A DNA stretch of 64,000 bases, taken from contig NZ_JAKIKX010000004.1 in assembly GCF_023283925.1 (NCBI RefSeq), positions 358,754 through 422,753 on the forward strand, given 5' to 3'. The notes below the pieces were generated by a model, which saw only the letters and a program-made list of their open reading frames with translations, did no database searches and had not been told where the DNA came from. This document shows positions 17,535-27,131 of this stretch, one piece after another (the stretch's first letter is position 1; each line of letters begins with the position of its first letter). The stretch comes from Shewanella marisflavi. Lineage in GTDB: Bacteria; Pseudomonadota; Gammaproteobacteria; Enterobacterales; Shewanellaceae. A program made the position numbers and the translations under genes.

Positions 17535-19856
17535 ATGAACCTTTCCCGCCCGATCCTCTCTGCGTTGTTGGCAGGCGTCAGCCTTAGTGCAACAGTCTTT
17601 ATCACTTGCCCGGTTGAAGCCAGTCAGAAGCTGTCGACCCTGATGGTGGAGATTCGCCAGCAGGAGGGCATTGCCACTTATTACAATTTGGCCACAGGTA
17701 TGGCGCTCAATGGCCAGGTGACCCTAGTGCGTGACAATCAGGGGTATACCTTAGGGGAGTTTTCCCAAGGCGTGCCTAATGGGCGCTGGCTGGTCTATTT
17801 GCCCAACAATCAAAAGCTTGTCGAGGGTGAATACCTCAACGGTTTGCAAACAGGGCGTTGGCAACTGTTTTCCAACACTGGTGAGTTAAGTGAAGAGCAG
17901 TTTTACATCAAGGGCGTGCCGAGCGGCGACTGGAGCCAATATGATGATCTGGGCAACCTCTATCAGAAGAGTGTCTATGAGGCCGGGGCTAAGACTCAGG
18001 TGCTGCGTTACTTTGCCAGTGGTAAATTGCAGGCCAAAGAAACCTATGTGGACCATTTGCGTCACGGGATCTGGGAAACCTATCATGGCAATGGCGTCTT
18101 GGCTCAGCGTCAGCAATACGCCAACAATCAGATCTCAGGCCCTTATCTTGCGCAAAACAGTCAAGGTCAGGTGTTAGAGGAGGGCCGTTTCGATGCCAAC
18201 GGTGAGCGCCAGGGTCGATGGCAGACTTTTTATGATGATGGCACACCAGAGCGAGATGAACATTATGAGGCCGGTCGCCTCGAGGGCGAGAGCCTGAGCT
18301 ACTATCCTAACGGCCAGCTGTCGCTTAAGGGACAATATGCCAACGATATGCGCCAGGGACGATTACTGCATTACAGCGATACCGGAGTGAAGCTTGAAGA
18401 GGAACATTATCTCGATGGCGATCATCATGGTGTGCAGCGCTACTTTAACCGCGCTGGCGTATTGGTCAGTGAGCTCAATTACAAGGCGGGCCAGCAGGCG
18501 GGTGTTCAAAAGACCTATTACGATAACGGTAAGCCCAAGAAGGTGATTCGCTATCATGATGAACTGCTTGCCGATAATGGCCAGTATCCCCTGCACGGAA
18601 TGCAGCAGCGTTTTGACGAGGCAGGGCAGCTTATCGCGACTGAGCACTATCAGATGGGGCTGAAAGAGGGCGAGTTTACCACCTATCGTCAAGGGCGTTT
18701 ACAGCATCAGCAGCAGTGGCAGCAGGGAGAGCGTCATGGGGACTTCATCAGCTACTATGACAATGGCAACCTGCGTAGTCTGGATCAATATCAGGCCAAC
18801 CAGCAAACTGGCAAGGCTGAGCGATATTATGAAGATGGAACCCCCAAGGAGCGCGGCACACGTATCCAGGGGCAATGGGTAGGCCTATATGAGTCCTTCT
18901 ATGAAACGGGGAAACCACGAGAGCGACTTCACTATAGCGACGAGAAAAGTGCCAGCAGCGAGCGTTTCCCGCTAGATGGTCAATTTTCCCGTTGGTATGC
19001 CAATGGCGATCTCAATGAAGAGGGGTTGTACCATAAAGGCGAAAAACAGGGGGGATGGCGCCAGTACCGCCAGGGACTCGTCAGTCGGGAGATGACGTTC
19101 GCGGCCGGCAAACTCAACGGCCCTTACAGCGAGTATGATAATGGTCGTCGCAGGGTCACGGGCCATTATCAAAATAATCGCAAACAGGGGTTGTGGACCG
19201 AGTATCGCTTTCAGGAGAAAGATCCCAGTTTTGGAGCGATCCCCGAGGGTAACATCTACCGCACCAGTCATTATCACCTGGATAAACTCGAGGGCGAGCG
19301 GCGCTATTTCAGTTTCAAGCAAGTTTGTTACCGCAGCGAGCAGTATGTGGCAGGCGAGTTGACAGGCCCCTACAGCGAGTATTACCCAAGCAATGGTCAA
19401 CTCAAGCGCCAAGGCACTATGGTGCAGGGACGTCAGACCGGACTGTGGCAGAGCTGGTTTGAAGATGGTGTCTTGTCTGAAAGTGCCGAGTATCTGGATG
19501 GCAAGCTACAGGGAGAAGTTGCCAAGTACTACGCCAATGGTCAACTTAAGCAGAAGTCTCTGTACCAAAAGGATAAGTTAAGCGGCGAGCAGTATAGCTA
19601 CTTCCAGACGGGTAAGCCCAAGACCAAGGAGATGTGGTTGGATGGTCTGCGTGAAGGCGAGGCCAGCTATTTTCATGCTAATGGTAAGCAGGCCGAGCAA
19701 GGCACTTTTCTGCGCTCACGCAAAGAGGGGTTATGGCGCACCTACTGGCCCACTGGCGAGCTGCGCAGCGAGGGCAGCTATATCGCCGATAGGCAGGCCG
19801 GTGACTGGGCCTTCTATGATCAATTCGGCAAGCTGATCAAGACGGAGCATCACTAG
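17535..19856 (+). CDS. Exported MORN/YwqK-type repeat protein (773 aa)
   Basis: Signal peptide at residues about 1-30 (SALLAGVSLSATVFITCPVEA), then more than twenty consecutive MORN-variant repeats to the C-terminus. Typical units are GRWQTFYDDGTPERDEHYEA and GEVAKYYANGQLKQKSLYQK. The protein would form a long beta-hairpin ladder. It is the largest of the three repeat proteins in the cluster and lies 84 bases after the 570-residue one. A strong AAGGA precedes the ATG. No enzymatic domain is visible; a scaffold or adhesive role is inference. Confidence 0.82.
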   Translation: MNLSRPILSALLAGVSLSATVFITCPVEASQKLSTLMVEIRQQEGIATYYNLATGMALNGQVTLVRDNQGYTLGEFSQGVPNGRWLVYLPNNQKLVEGEYLNGLQTGRWQLFSNTGELSEEQFYIKGVPSGDWSQYDDLGNLYQKSVYEAGAKTQVLRYFASGKLQAKETYVDHLRHGIWETYHGNGVLAQRQQYANNQISGPYLAQNSQGQVLEEGRFDANGERQGRWQTFYDDGTPERDEHYEAGRLEGESLSYYPNGQLSLKGQYANDMRQGRLLHYSDTGVKLEEEHYLDGDHHGVQRYFNRAGVLVSELNYKAGQQAGVQKTYYDNGKPKKVIRYHDELLADNGQYPLHGMQQRFDEAGQLIATEHYQMGLKEGEFTTYRQGRLQHQQQWQQGERHGDFISYYDNGNLRSLDQYQANQQTGKAERYYEDGTPKERGTRIQGQWVGLYESFYETGKPRERLHYSDEKSASSERFPLDGQFSRWYANGDLNEEGLYHKGEKQGGWRQYRQGLVSREMTFAAGKLNGPYSEYDNGRRRVTGHYQNNRKQGLWTEYRFQEKDPSFGAIPEGNIYRTSHYHLDKLEGERRYFSFKQVCYRSEQYVAGELTGPYSEYYPSNGQLKRQGTMVQGRQTGLWQSWFEDGVLSESAEYLDGKLQGEVAKYYANGQLKQKSLYQKDKLSGEQYSYFQTGKPKTKEMWLDGLREGEASYFHANGKQAEQGTFLRSRKEGLWRTYWPTGELRSEGSYIADRQAGDWAFYDQFGKLIKTEHH

Positions 19857-19906
19857 GTGAGGGGGAATTACGTGCCACATATCCAAAGGACGCTGGAACA
19901 GAACAA

Positions 19907-19946
19907 TTCGAGCAAAGCTGGAACAAGAATTCTAGCTTTGCTCGAA
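19907..19946. repeat. Perfect 13-bp inverted repeat before the MORN lipoprotein gene
   Basis: TTCGAGCAAAGCT and AGCTTTGCTCGAA are perfect complements around a 14-base loop. The hairpin ends 20 bases before the start codon of the next gene. On the + strand it is followed by AAAAAA and not by T, so it is not a standard terminator for the upstream gene. It may be a regulatory RNA hairpin or a dyad operator. Confidence 0.8.
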
Positions 19947-19966
19947 AAAATTGGAGCCGGGATAAG

Positions 19967-21007
19967 ATGAAGTCAGGCGTTAAGCTTATCTCCCCGGCGT
20001 TCTTGGCCTTGCTGTTATCCGGCTGTCATCAGGCGCCTCAACTGCCCATAGATGAGCAGCTACTTACGTCTATCGAGTGCAGCAAGCAGCAGATTTACGG
20101 GATCTGGGTCGAGACTGACTGCCTTACAGGCTATCGCGGCAAGCCCTTTAGCGGCATAGCGACTCGGGGCGAGTTGGCGACTTACTTTGGCGCTACTCAG
20201 TATCTTGAGGGTAAACGTCACGGATTTAGCTTCTCGGCCAATGGGCGTCGTATCCTGTCCCAGGGTTGGTATCGTCAAGGAATAAGAGAGGGTGAACACT
20301 TAGACTATTATGAGCAAAGCCAGCGAGCGAAACGTCAGGCCATCTACAAGAATGGTGAGGAACAGGCGATCGCCCTGTTCGATGAGACTGGCATCATAGA
20401 AAGTTATCGCCGCCTAGAGGGTGATAAGACAGTCGAGTCCATCATCTATGAGCAGGGACGCCCCTGGACGCACATCTTCTTTCAGGATGGCGAGCAGCGT
20501 GAGCGCCTGCGTCACTATTTTCCAGATGGCAGCTTGGCTAGCGACGCCCTGTTTCGTAAACAGGATCTTAAGCTGCTCAGCGAGATCACCTTCTATGCCA
20601 GCGGCAGAGTAAAGACGCGCTATGCCTATGATAGGAAGAGCGATCTGGCCACGCAGCAGACCTACTGGCCAAACGGTCGCCTACAATCGCAGCAGCAATA
20701 TGGCTTCGATCCGCTTATCGTACGCCACGGTGAGCAGCGCAGTTTCTGTCAGTCTAGCGGTGCGCTGGAGGAGCTCGCCCACTATGAGATGGGGGTCGAG
20801 CATGGGCGATTCGAATGGTATCACTGCAGTGGTCAGCTGATGAATGCCAAGGAGTTTCGACAGGGGGTCATGGTGGATACTCAGGTGAAGACCTTCGATG
20901 ATTCGGGCAACTTGATTAAGCGTGAGCGGTTCGACGGCAAGGGGAAATTACTCGAGGCGTTTTATTTTAACGCTGCCGGTCAGCAGATCTATTATGAGCG
21001 TCCTTGA
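19967..21007 (+). CDS. MORN/YwqK-type repeat lipoprotein (346 aa)
   Basis: Signal peptide with lipobox LLLSGC (Cys at about residue 20) and then MORN-variant repeats, for example GKRHGFSFSANGRRILSQGW and GRFEWYHCSGQLMNAKEFRQ. It carries extra cysteines in the mature part (about 38, 53, 263 and 286). It is the last of the four exported proteins of the cluster and the only lipoprotein, so it could anchor the others to the outer membrane; this is inference. Confidence 0.82.
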   Translation: MKSGVKLISPAFLALLLSGCHQAPQLPIDEQLLTSIECSKQQIYGIWVETDCLTGYRGKPFSGIATRGELATYFGATQYLEGKRHGFSFSANGRRILSQGWYRQGIREGEHLDYYEQSQRAKRQAIYKNGEEQAIALFDETGIIESYRRLEGDKTVESIIYEQGRPWTHIFFQDGEQRERLRHYFPDGSLASDALFRKQDLKLLSEITFYASGRVKTRYAYDRKSDLATQQTYWPNGRLQSQQQYGFDPLIVRHGEQRSFCQSSGALEELAHYEMGVEHGRFEWYHCSGQLMNAKEFRQGVMVDTQVKTFDDSGNLIKRERFDGKGKLLEAFYFNAAGQQIYYERP

Positions 21008-21090
21008 TCAAGGTCCTGTTTTGTTATCTAAGGGAAAGGTAATATAGCGGTCTTATTTTTCGTCAGATTCGATGCGAGACATTAACGCCC

Positions 21091-21414
21091 GTGACGCGCA
21101 AGCCAGATAGCACCATCGCCATGTTGCAGTTAATCGAACAGGTAAAACAGACCATGCCGCTCGATGATCCTGAGACCTTTGCCTGTGGCCCAAAGGGGGA
21201 CTGCATAGGTTGTCCTAAGAAGTTGCTTGAGCTGGTGGACAGTGAAATGCGCTATTGGGAAAGCGCCATTGAGCGGGGAGAAAGACCATTGCTTGGCGAG
21301 CTTAGCCGTTTTGCCAAGTTATGCCGCAATGTTCATCGAGGCCTGGCGCGTAGCGGCACCCTGGAGCGATACCAAGCTACGCAGACAAAGCGGTCTGACG
21401 AATCCCATAATTAA
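21091..21414 (+). CDS. Small conserved-looking protein with CX5CX2C motif
   Basis: A 107-residue protein, unknown to me by name. It has FACGPKGDCIGCPKKLLELV near residues 30-49, that is C-x5-C-x2-C, and one further Cys near 80 (LCRNVH). This spacing could hold zinc or an iron-sulfur cluster. The rest is helical and charged. The GTG at 21091 is the longest start; an ATG at 21121 gives a 97-residue form, and neither has a good ribosome binding site. It may be co-transcribed with the MORN cluster 83 bases upstream but has no signal peptide. Confidence 0.65.
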   Translation: MTRKPDSTIAMLQLIEQVKQTMPLDDPETFACGPKGDCIGCPKKLLELVDSEMRYWESAIERGERPLLGELSRFAKLCRNVHRGLARSGTLERYQATQTKRSDESHN

Positions 21415-21615
21415 CTTGCTCTGGGTCATCTTTACTTTTCAATAGCCTATGGCTACTTTTGATTTTCTTTCATGCCAATTCCATCGAGGGTATAGCCAAA
21501 GGTTATAACTAAATGGCAGCCTCAGGGTTTAAATTATTAGCAGGCGACCCGAGATTATAGGCATAGGGTTAAACCCATGTCGGGCCTAACCTCATTTATT
21601 CGATAAGGAAGCAGT

Positions 21616-22476
21616 ATGGCAAACCAATATATTCCCCCGAAAGTTTGGGTTATGGACAGCGAAAATGGTGGTACCTGGGCCAGTATCAATCGGCCCGAAG
21701 CCGGGGCAAGGCACGAGCAGGCTTTGCCGGTTGGCAAACATGACTTGCAGCTCTACTCGTTGGCGACGCCCAATGGTCAGAAGGTCACTATCATGCTCGA
21801 AGAGCTGTTGGCGCTGGGCGTTGAAGGTGCCGAATATGATGCCCATCTCATTCAGATTGGTGAGGGGGATCAGTTTTCATCAGGTTTTGTGGCGGTTAAT
21901 CCTAACTCTAAGATCCCAGCATTAGTAGATACGAGCGGGGAGACGCCAGTTAATGTGTTTGAGTCCGGGGCCATCTTGCTCTACTTGGCAGAGAAGTTTG
22001 GCCATTTCCTCCCAAGTGACCATGTTGCGCGAACTCAGGTGCTCAACTGGCTGTTCTGGCTTCAGGGTTCGGCTCCCTATTTGGGCGGTGGTTTCGGTCA
22101 TTTCTATGCTTACGCGCCGGAAAAGTTTGAATACCCGATCAACCGATTCACCATGGAGGTTAAACGTCAGCTAGACCTGCTTGATAAACAGCTGGCCAAG
22201 CAGGCTTATATCGCTGGCGATGAATACTCGATTGCGGATATGGCGATCTGGCCATGGTACGGTAACCTGGTGTTGGGCCAAGCCTATGACGCTGCCGAGT
22301 TTCTCGATGTCGATGCCTATAAGCATGTAAAACGCTGGGCGCAGCAGATCGCGGCAAGACCTGCGGTGCAGCGTGGCCGTATTGTTAATCGCAACTGGGG
22401 CGAGCCTTGGGAGCTGTTGGCTGAGCGTCATCAAGCTGAAGATATCGATGCTGTGCTGGCGTTAAAGCCTGAATAG
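21616..22476 (+). CDS. yghU: Glutathione S-transferase family protein, YghU-like
   Basis: A 286-residue enzyme. It begins with the YghU-specific segment YIPPKVWVMDSENGGTWASI and RPEAGARHE, followed by a thioredoxin-fold domain (about 40-130; NPNSKIPAL and FESGAILLYLAEK) and an all-helical C-terminal domain. E. coli YghU is 288 residues and has glutathione-dependent disulfide-bond oxidoreductase activity; the same is expected here. AAGGAAG precedes the ATG. Confidence 0.93.
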   Translation: MANQYIPPKVWVMDSENGGTWASINRPEAGARHEQALPVGKHDLQLYSLATPNGQKVTIMLEELLALGVEGAEYDAHLIQIGEGDQFSSGFVAVNPNSKIPALVDTSGETPVNVFESGAILLYLAEKFGHFLPSDHVARTQVLNWLFWLQGSAPYLGGGFGHFYAYAPEKFEYPINRFTMEVKRQLDLLDKQLAKQAYIAGDEYSIADMAIWPWYGNLVLGQAYDAAEFLDVDAYKHVKRWAQQIAARPAVQRGRIVNRNWGEPWELLAERHQAEDIDAVLALKPE

Positions 22477-22530
22477 GTCTAACGGACTAACTCAATTCCT
22501 GTTTCAGCACTGATTAAGTATTTTAAGCAT

Positions 22531-22556
22531 GACCCGCCCTGTTGGCGGGTCTTTTT
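22531..22556 (+). terminator. Rho-independent terminator after yghU
   Basis: GACCCGCC and GGCGGGTC pair around a short loop and are followed by TTTTT. Confidence 0.92.
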
Positions 22557-22697
22557 GTACTTAGTCTTGACGCTGAACGTCACTTTACACACAAGCGGCC
22601 AGAGGAAGGGAGAAGCGCATTGCCTATCTAAGTGACATTTCTTACTATAGCTAACATCAGATACTTAGCTATCCTCCTCATTTCTAAACGAGAAAAG

Positions 22698-23837
22698 ATG
22701 AAATTTATCCATACCTCAGACTGGCATATCGGTCGTCAGCTGCATAATCAGAGCCTGCTTGATGATCAGCGTCATGTGCTTTCTCAAATCGTCTCACTCG
22801 CTAAGACCCATGAGGTCGATGCCCTGATTGTCGCCGGAGATATCTATGACCGCTCCGTGCCGCCCGCCAATGCGGTAGCCCTACTCGATGAGGTGCTCAA
22901 CGAGCTGATTGCCTTGGGAATCAAAGTGATCATGATTGCGGGTAACCATGATGGCCATGAGCGTCTGGGCTTTGCGGCGCGGCAGATGCAGAGTAGTGGT
23001 CTCCATATCGTCGGCCCGCTGACAGCTGAGAACAGCCCAATCCATTTAGGCTCAGCCAGCGGTGATGCCGTGTTCTATCCTCTGCCTTACGCCGAACCCG
23101 CGACCGTCAGGCAGCAGTTGGACTGCCAGGTCAGTACTCATGAGGAGGCGATGGCCGAGCTGCTGGCTCAGGTGCATCAAGATGACAGTCAGGGACTACC
23201 CAAGGTGGTGATTGCTCACTGTTTTCTCGATGGTGGTAGCGAATCTGAATCTGAGCGTCCCCTGAGCATAGGGGGGGCGGATAAGATCTCTCCCAAACTC
23301 TTCGAGGGATTTGACTATACCGCCCTGGGGCATCTGCATGGCCCACAATATAAGGGCGCTGAGCAGATACGTTATTCAGGCTCCATCCTCAAATACTCCT
23401 TCAGCGAGCAGCATCAAAATAAGTCGGTGACTTTAGTTGAGCTTGCTCAAGGTGAGACCAGTATCAGTTTGTTACCCCTTGAGCCACTGCGGGATGTGCG
23501 CATTCTCGAAGGGGCGTTGGATGAGTTGTTGGCCCAAGGCGTCAAGGATCCCGGCCGCGAGGATTATCTGATGGTGAGGCTACTGGATAAGCACGCCATC
23601 TTAGATGCCATGGGCAAATTGAGAAATGTCTATCCTAACGTGCTGCATCTCGAGCGTACCGGACTGATGGCAGCTAACGAGCAACTGGCCATTGCCTCAG
23701 ATCATATCAAGAAGGGTGAGCTTGAGATGTTTAAAGATTTCTTTACTCAGGTATCGGGCGAGCCGATGAGTGAGGCGCAGCTTGAGCTAATCACCCAAAC
23801 CTTGGATGAGCTGCACAAAGGGGAGGAAGGCAGATGA
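22698..23837 (+). CDS. sbcD: SbcD, nuclease subunit of the SbcCD exonuclease
   Basis: A 379-residue Mre11-type phosphoesterase. Metal-binding motifs are all present: HTSDWHIG (about 5-12), VAGDIYDRS (about 45-53), IAGNHDGHE (about 78-86) and ALGHLHGPQY (about 212-221). With SbcC it cuts DNA hairpins and double-strand ends. The start at 22698 is set by the family N-terminus and GAGAAAAG before it; an upstream open extension is not conserved. It overlaps sbcC by four bases (ATGA). Confidence 0.96.
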   Translation: MKFIHTSDWHIGRQLHNQSLLDDQRHVLSQIVSLAKTHEVDALIVAGDIYDRSVPPANAVALLDEVLNELIALGIKVIMIAGNHDGHERLGFAARQMQSSGLHIVGPLTAENSPIHLGSASGDAVFYPLPYAEPATVRQQLDCQVSTHEEAMAELLAQVHQDDSQGLPKVVIAHCFLDGGSESESERPLSIGGADKISPKLFEGFDYTALGHLHGPQYKGAEQIRYSGSILKYSFSEQHQNKSVTLVELAQGETSISLLPLEPLRDVRILEGALDELLAQGVKDPGREDYLMVRLLDKHAILDAMGKLRNVYPNVLHLERTGLMAANEQLAIASDHIKKGELEMFKDFFTQVSGEPMSEAQLELITQTLDELHKGEEGR

Positions 23838-26800
23838 GACCACTGCGACTGACCATGACCGCCTTTGGCCCCTTCGCCGATGAGCAGACCATTGATTTTA
23901 ATGCCCTGGGCAGCAATCCGCTATTTTTGATCAACGGCCCGACCGGCGCCGGTAAGACGACGATTCTTGATGCCATCTGTTTTGCGCTTTACGGCAAGAC
24001 GACGGGAGATGAGCGTGAAGGCACCCAGATGCGCTGCGACATGGCCGATAGCCAGCGTCTGACTCAGGTAAGCTTCGAGTTTGAGCTTGGCACTAACCGT
24101 TATCTGATCCGCCGCGTCCCTGAACAGTCCAGAGCCAAGAAGAGTGGCGATGGGGTGACGCAGCAAAAGAGCGAGGCGCAGCTGAGTCAATTCGATGCCG
24201 ATGGCAAGGAGACCCTGCTGGTGGCGGCTAAGGTGTCCGATGCTACCGCGCAGATAGAGCAACTCACTGGGTTGGATGTGGATCAGTTTCGTCAGGTGAT
24301 GGTGCTGCCTCAAGGTAAATTTCGTGAGCTGCTGATGGCCGATTCCAAGGCCAGAGAGAAAATTTTTAGCCAGCTGTTTCAGACTCACATCTACCGCAGA
24401 ATCGAAGATAAGCTTAAGCAGCAGGCGGCGGGGATCCGCAAAGAGGTGGAGGCGATGCGCAATCGCCGCTCGGGCATATTGGAAGGCGCCGAGCTTGAGT
24501 CTGATCAGGCACTGCTTGACGAACAAACACGCCTCGCCCCCGAGTTGCAAAAGGCCGAGTCGGATAAACTTGCCCGAGAAAAGGCGCTGCTTGAGGCCAA
24601 TCAACAACTGGATAAGGGGATGAAACTCCAGGCTGATTTTAATCGCTTGCAGGCCTTGCAACAGGAGGGCGAAGAGCTTAAAACCCGCCAGGCTGAGGCC
24701 ACTTTGTGGCAACAGCGTCTGCAAGCGGCGCAGCGGGCAAATAACTTAAGCCCTCTATATCAGGCGATGCAATCACGTTTGGGTGAGCAACAGGCGGCGA
24801 CTAAGCTGCGTGACGAGCGCCAGCAGACGCAGCAGACTGCCCTGCAGGCATTGACGCAGAGCCAGCAAGCCTTCGAACAGCTCGGTGAGCTTGAAGCGCA
24901 ACAGTTGAGTCAACAGCAGAGGCTGACTCAACTCGAGGCGCTAGCGCCGCAGCTGGAGCAGCTAACTCAGTTGAGTCAGCGTCTGACCGAGCTTCAGGGC
25001 AAGATGCAGGCGGCCGAAACCAGTGGTAAGCAGAGCGCACAGCAACTTGAAGCGCTCAAGCAGGCGCGCCAGGAGATGCTTGGGCGGCGCGAGCAGCTTA
25101 AACGAGAGGCCGAGCCGCAGCTCAGTTTGCAACAATCTCTTAATGATGCCCGAATCCAGCTTAAGGTGTTTGAGCGCTGGCAACAGCAGCAACATGAGAT
25201 AGCGGCCATTGGACATAAGCTGGAGGCGGCAAAGGCCGCAGGCAGTGAACTGGCCGGCAAGCATAAGCAGGCTGAAGATGCCCATAAACGCCTGGAGCTG
25301 AGCTGGCATCGCGGTCAGGCGGCGCGTCTTGCCGCCGAGTTATCGCCAGGTGAACCTTGCCCGGTTTGCGGCAGTGTTGAGCATCCTGAGCCCGCTCAGG
25401 GCGAGTTTGATTTACCATCGGATGAAGCGCTGGCCGAGGCCAAACAACAGGAGTTGGACGCGCTGAATCAGCTGCATCAGGCGCGCAGTGACTTTAAACT
25501 GCTCAAGCAGTCGCTACAGACCCAGCAGCAGAGCGCGGAGCAATTGCAGCAGGAGCTTGGGCAGGCGGCCGATTTGTCCCTTGAGCAACTGCAGACGCGG
25601 CTAACCGAACTCAATGAGGCCTTCGAGAAGGCCAAGGCGGCGCAAGCATCGCTTGTTCAGTTAGAGACTCAGCTTGAGATCAGCGAGCAGCAGGGAAGAG
25701 AGTTACAGACAGGCCTGGATGAGGCGCGCGCTCATTATGGCAAGCTGGCCGAGCAACAGGCCAGTGATAAGGGACAATATCAGCAGATTAGCGCGGCCAT
25801 TCCGAAAGAATTTAGCGACGCGGCGGCAGTAAGTCAGGCCATTGCAGAGCTGGGCGCTAGCCTCACCGCGCTTAAATCGCGCCAGCAGTCGATAAGGGCG
25901 AATCACGCTAAGGCTGAGCAGGACAAGGCCGCCGCGCAGGCCTCACTCGATGCCGCCAGTTCTCGTGTTGTTGAGGTTAGTGCTGCTGCCGAGCAGGAGC
26001 GCCAGCGTTTCGAACAGGCGCTTGAGGCTTCCGAATTTGATAGCGTTGCCGCATTTGAACAGGCCAGTTTGAGTGAGTCTGAGCAGGCCGAACTGGCGCA
26101 GCAGATCAAGGCTTTCGAGCAGGCACAGATCACCCATCAGGCTAACCTGGCGCAGTTAACTCAGGTGCTCGCAGATTGCGAGATGCCAAATATTACTCAG
26201 CTAGAGCAGCATAAGGTGGACGCCGAGCAGGCGATGCAAACTGCCTTGGGGCTTTGGCAGACGATAAGTGGCAGAGCGCGCCAATTGGCCCAGACTCAAG
26301 AGCAGCTCAAGGCGCTTGATACCAAGGCCCAGGCGCTCGAGCAGCAATATGCCGTAGTGGGTACATTGGCCGATGTGGCCAACGGCAATACGGGCAACAA
26401 GCTCAGCCTGCAACGTTTCGTGCTCAGTGTGCTGCTCGACGATGTCTTGCTCGAGGCCAGCCACAGATTGCAGCTAATGAGTAAGGGGCGTTATCGACTG
26501 CTACGTAAGGAGGAGCGTGCCAAGGGCAACAAGGCTTCTGGGCTGGAGTTAGAAGTAGAGGATGCCTACACGGCCAAGGTACGCGCCGTGGCGACCCTAA
26601 GCGGTGGTGAGAGCTTTATGGCGGCCTTGTCGATGGCGCTGGGATTGTCGGATGTGGTTCAGGCCTATGCCGGCGGGATTAAACTCGATACCCTGTTTAT
26701 CGACGAAGGTTTTGGCAGCCTGGATCAGGACTCACTGGAGCTGGCCATCAGAACTTTGATGGATTTGCAGTCGGCGGGGCGTATGGTTGGGGTGATCTCC

Positions 26801-26890
26801 CACGTGACCGAGATGAAGGAGCAGATCGCCAGTCGCATCGATATTCATAAAAGTGCCAATGGCAGCGAGATTAAATTAGTTTTACCTTAA
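23834..26890 (+). CDS. sbcC: SbcC, ATPase subunit of the SbcCD exonuclease
   Basis: A 1018-residue SMC/Rad50-type ATPase. Walker A INGPTGAGKTT lies near 33-43, a very long coiled coil rich in Gln, Leu and Glu runs to about 840, interrupted by the zinc hook CPVC near 508-511. The signature LSGGESF and Walker B TLFIDEGFGSLD are near 920-965. It tethers and unwinds DNA ends for SbcD. The coiled coil has strong Gln/Ala bias, which is usual in this family. Confidence 0.96.
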   Translation: MRPLRLTMTAFGPFADEQTIDFNALGSNPLFLINGPTGAGKTTILDAICFALYGKTTGDEREGTQMRCDMADSQRLTQVSFEFELGTNRYLIRRVPEQSRAKKSGDGVTQQKSEAQLSQFDADGKETLLVAAKVSDATAQIEQLTGLDVDQFRQVMVLPQGKFRELLMADSKAREKIFSQLFQTHIYRRIEDKLKQQAAGIRKEVEAMRNRRSGILEGAELESDQALLDEQTRLAPELQKAESDKLAREKALLEANQQLDKGMKLQADFNRLQALQQEGEELKTRQAEATLWQQRLQAAQRANNLSPLYQAMQSRLGEQQAATKLRDERQQTQQTALQALTQSQQAFEQLGELEAQQLSQQQRLTQLEALAPQLEQLTQLSQRLTELQGKMQAAETSGKQSAQQLEALKQARQEMLGRREQLKREAEPQLSLQQSLNDARIQLKVFERWQQQQHEIAAIGHKLEAAKAAGSELAGKHKQAEDAHKRLELSWHRGQAARLAAELSPGEPCPVCGSVEHPEPAQGEFDLPSDEALAEAKQQELDALNQLHQARSDFKLLKQSLQTQQQSAEQLQQELGQAADLSLEQLQTRLTELNEAFEKAKAAQASLVQLETQLEISEQQGRELQTGLDEARAHYGKLAEQQASDKGQYQQISAAIPKEFSDAAAVSQAIAELGASLTALKSRQQSIRANHAKAEQDKAAAQASLDAASSRVVEVSAAAEQERQRFEQALEASEFDSVAAFEQASLSESEQAELAQQIKAFEQAQITHQANLAQLTQVLADCEMPNITQLEQHKVDAEQAMQTALGLWQTISGRARQLAQTQEQLKALDTKAQALEQQYAVVGTLADVANGNTGNKLSLQRFVLSVLLDDVLLEASHRLQLMSKGRYRLLRKEERAKGNKASGLELEVEDAYTAKVRAVATLSGGESFMAALSMALGLSDVVQAYAGGIKLDTLFIDEGFGSLDQDSLELAIRTLMDLQSAGRMVGVISHVTEMKEQIASRIDIHKSANGSEIKLVLP

Positions 26891-26894
26891 GATT

Positions 26895-26933
26895 AAAAGG
26901 TGCTGATCTTGATTGGGATTTCAGCACCTTTTT
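26895..26933 (+). terminator. Rho-independent terminator after sbcC
   Basis: AAAAGGTGCTGA pairs with TCAGCACCTTTT around a 14-base loop, with a T-run at the end. Confidence 0.92.
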
Positions 26934-27131
26934 AGTATTTTTGCCTGTTTGCACGCCTAAAACCTCAGTTTATTCCATTAAATTGTGTTGTTGATCAGTT
27001 TGTAATTGTCGTTATTTTTGATATAACTTGGCATCGGCCCCATTGTTTATGGGGTTTTTGGGCTCTAATGATAAGCATAATAATGAAAGATGAGGCACAG
27101 GTTGCGCGCAGGTAAAATTTATTTTTTGAGC

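Noticed and set aside
15738..21007. Toxin-antitoxin locus
   Set aside because: YwqK-type repeats are often labelled antitoxin, but these proteins have signal peptides or a lipobox and no toxin-like gene lies beside them.
23921..24724. 267-codon minus-strand ORF
   Set aside because: It lies fully inside sbcC, which has clear motifs; the antisense frame is open because of the Gln/Leu/Glu codon bias of the coiled coil.
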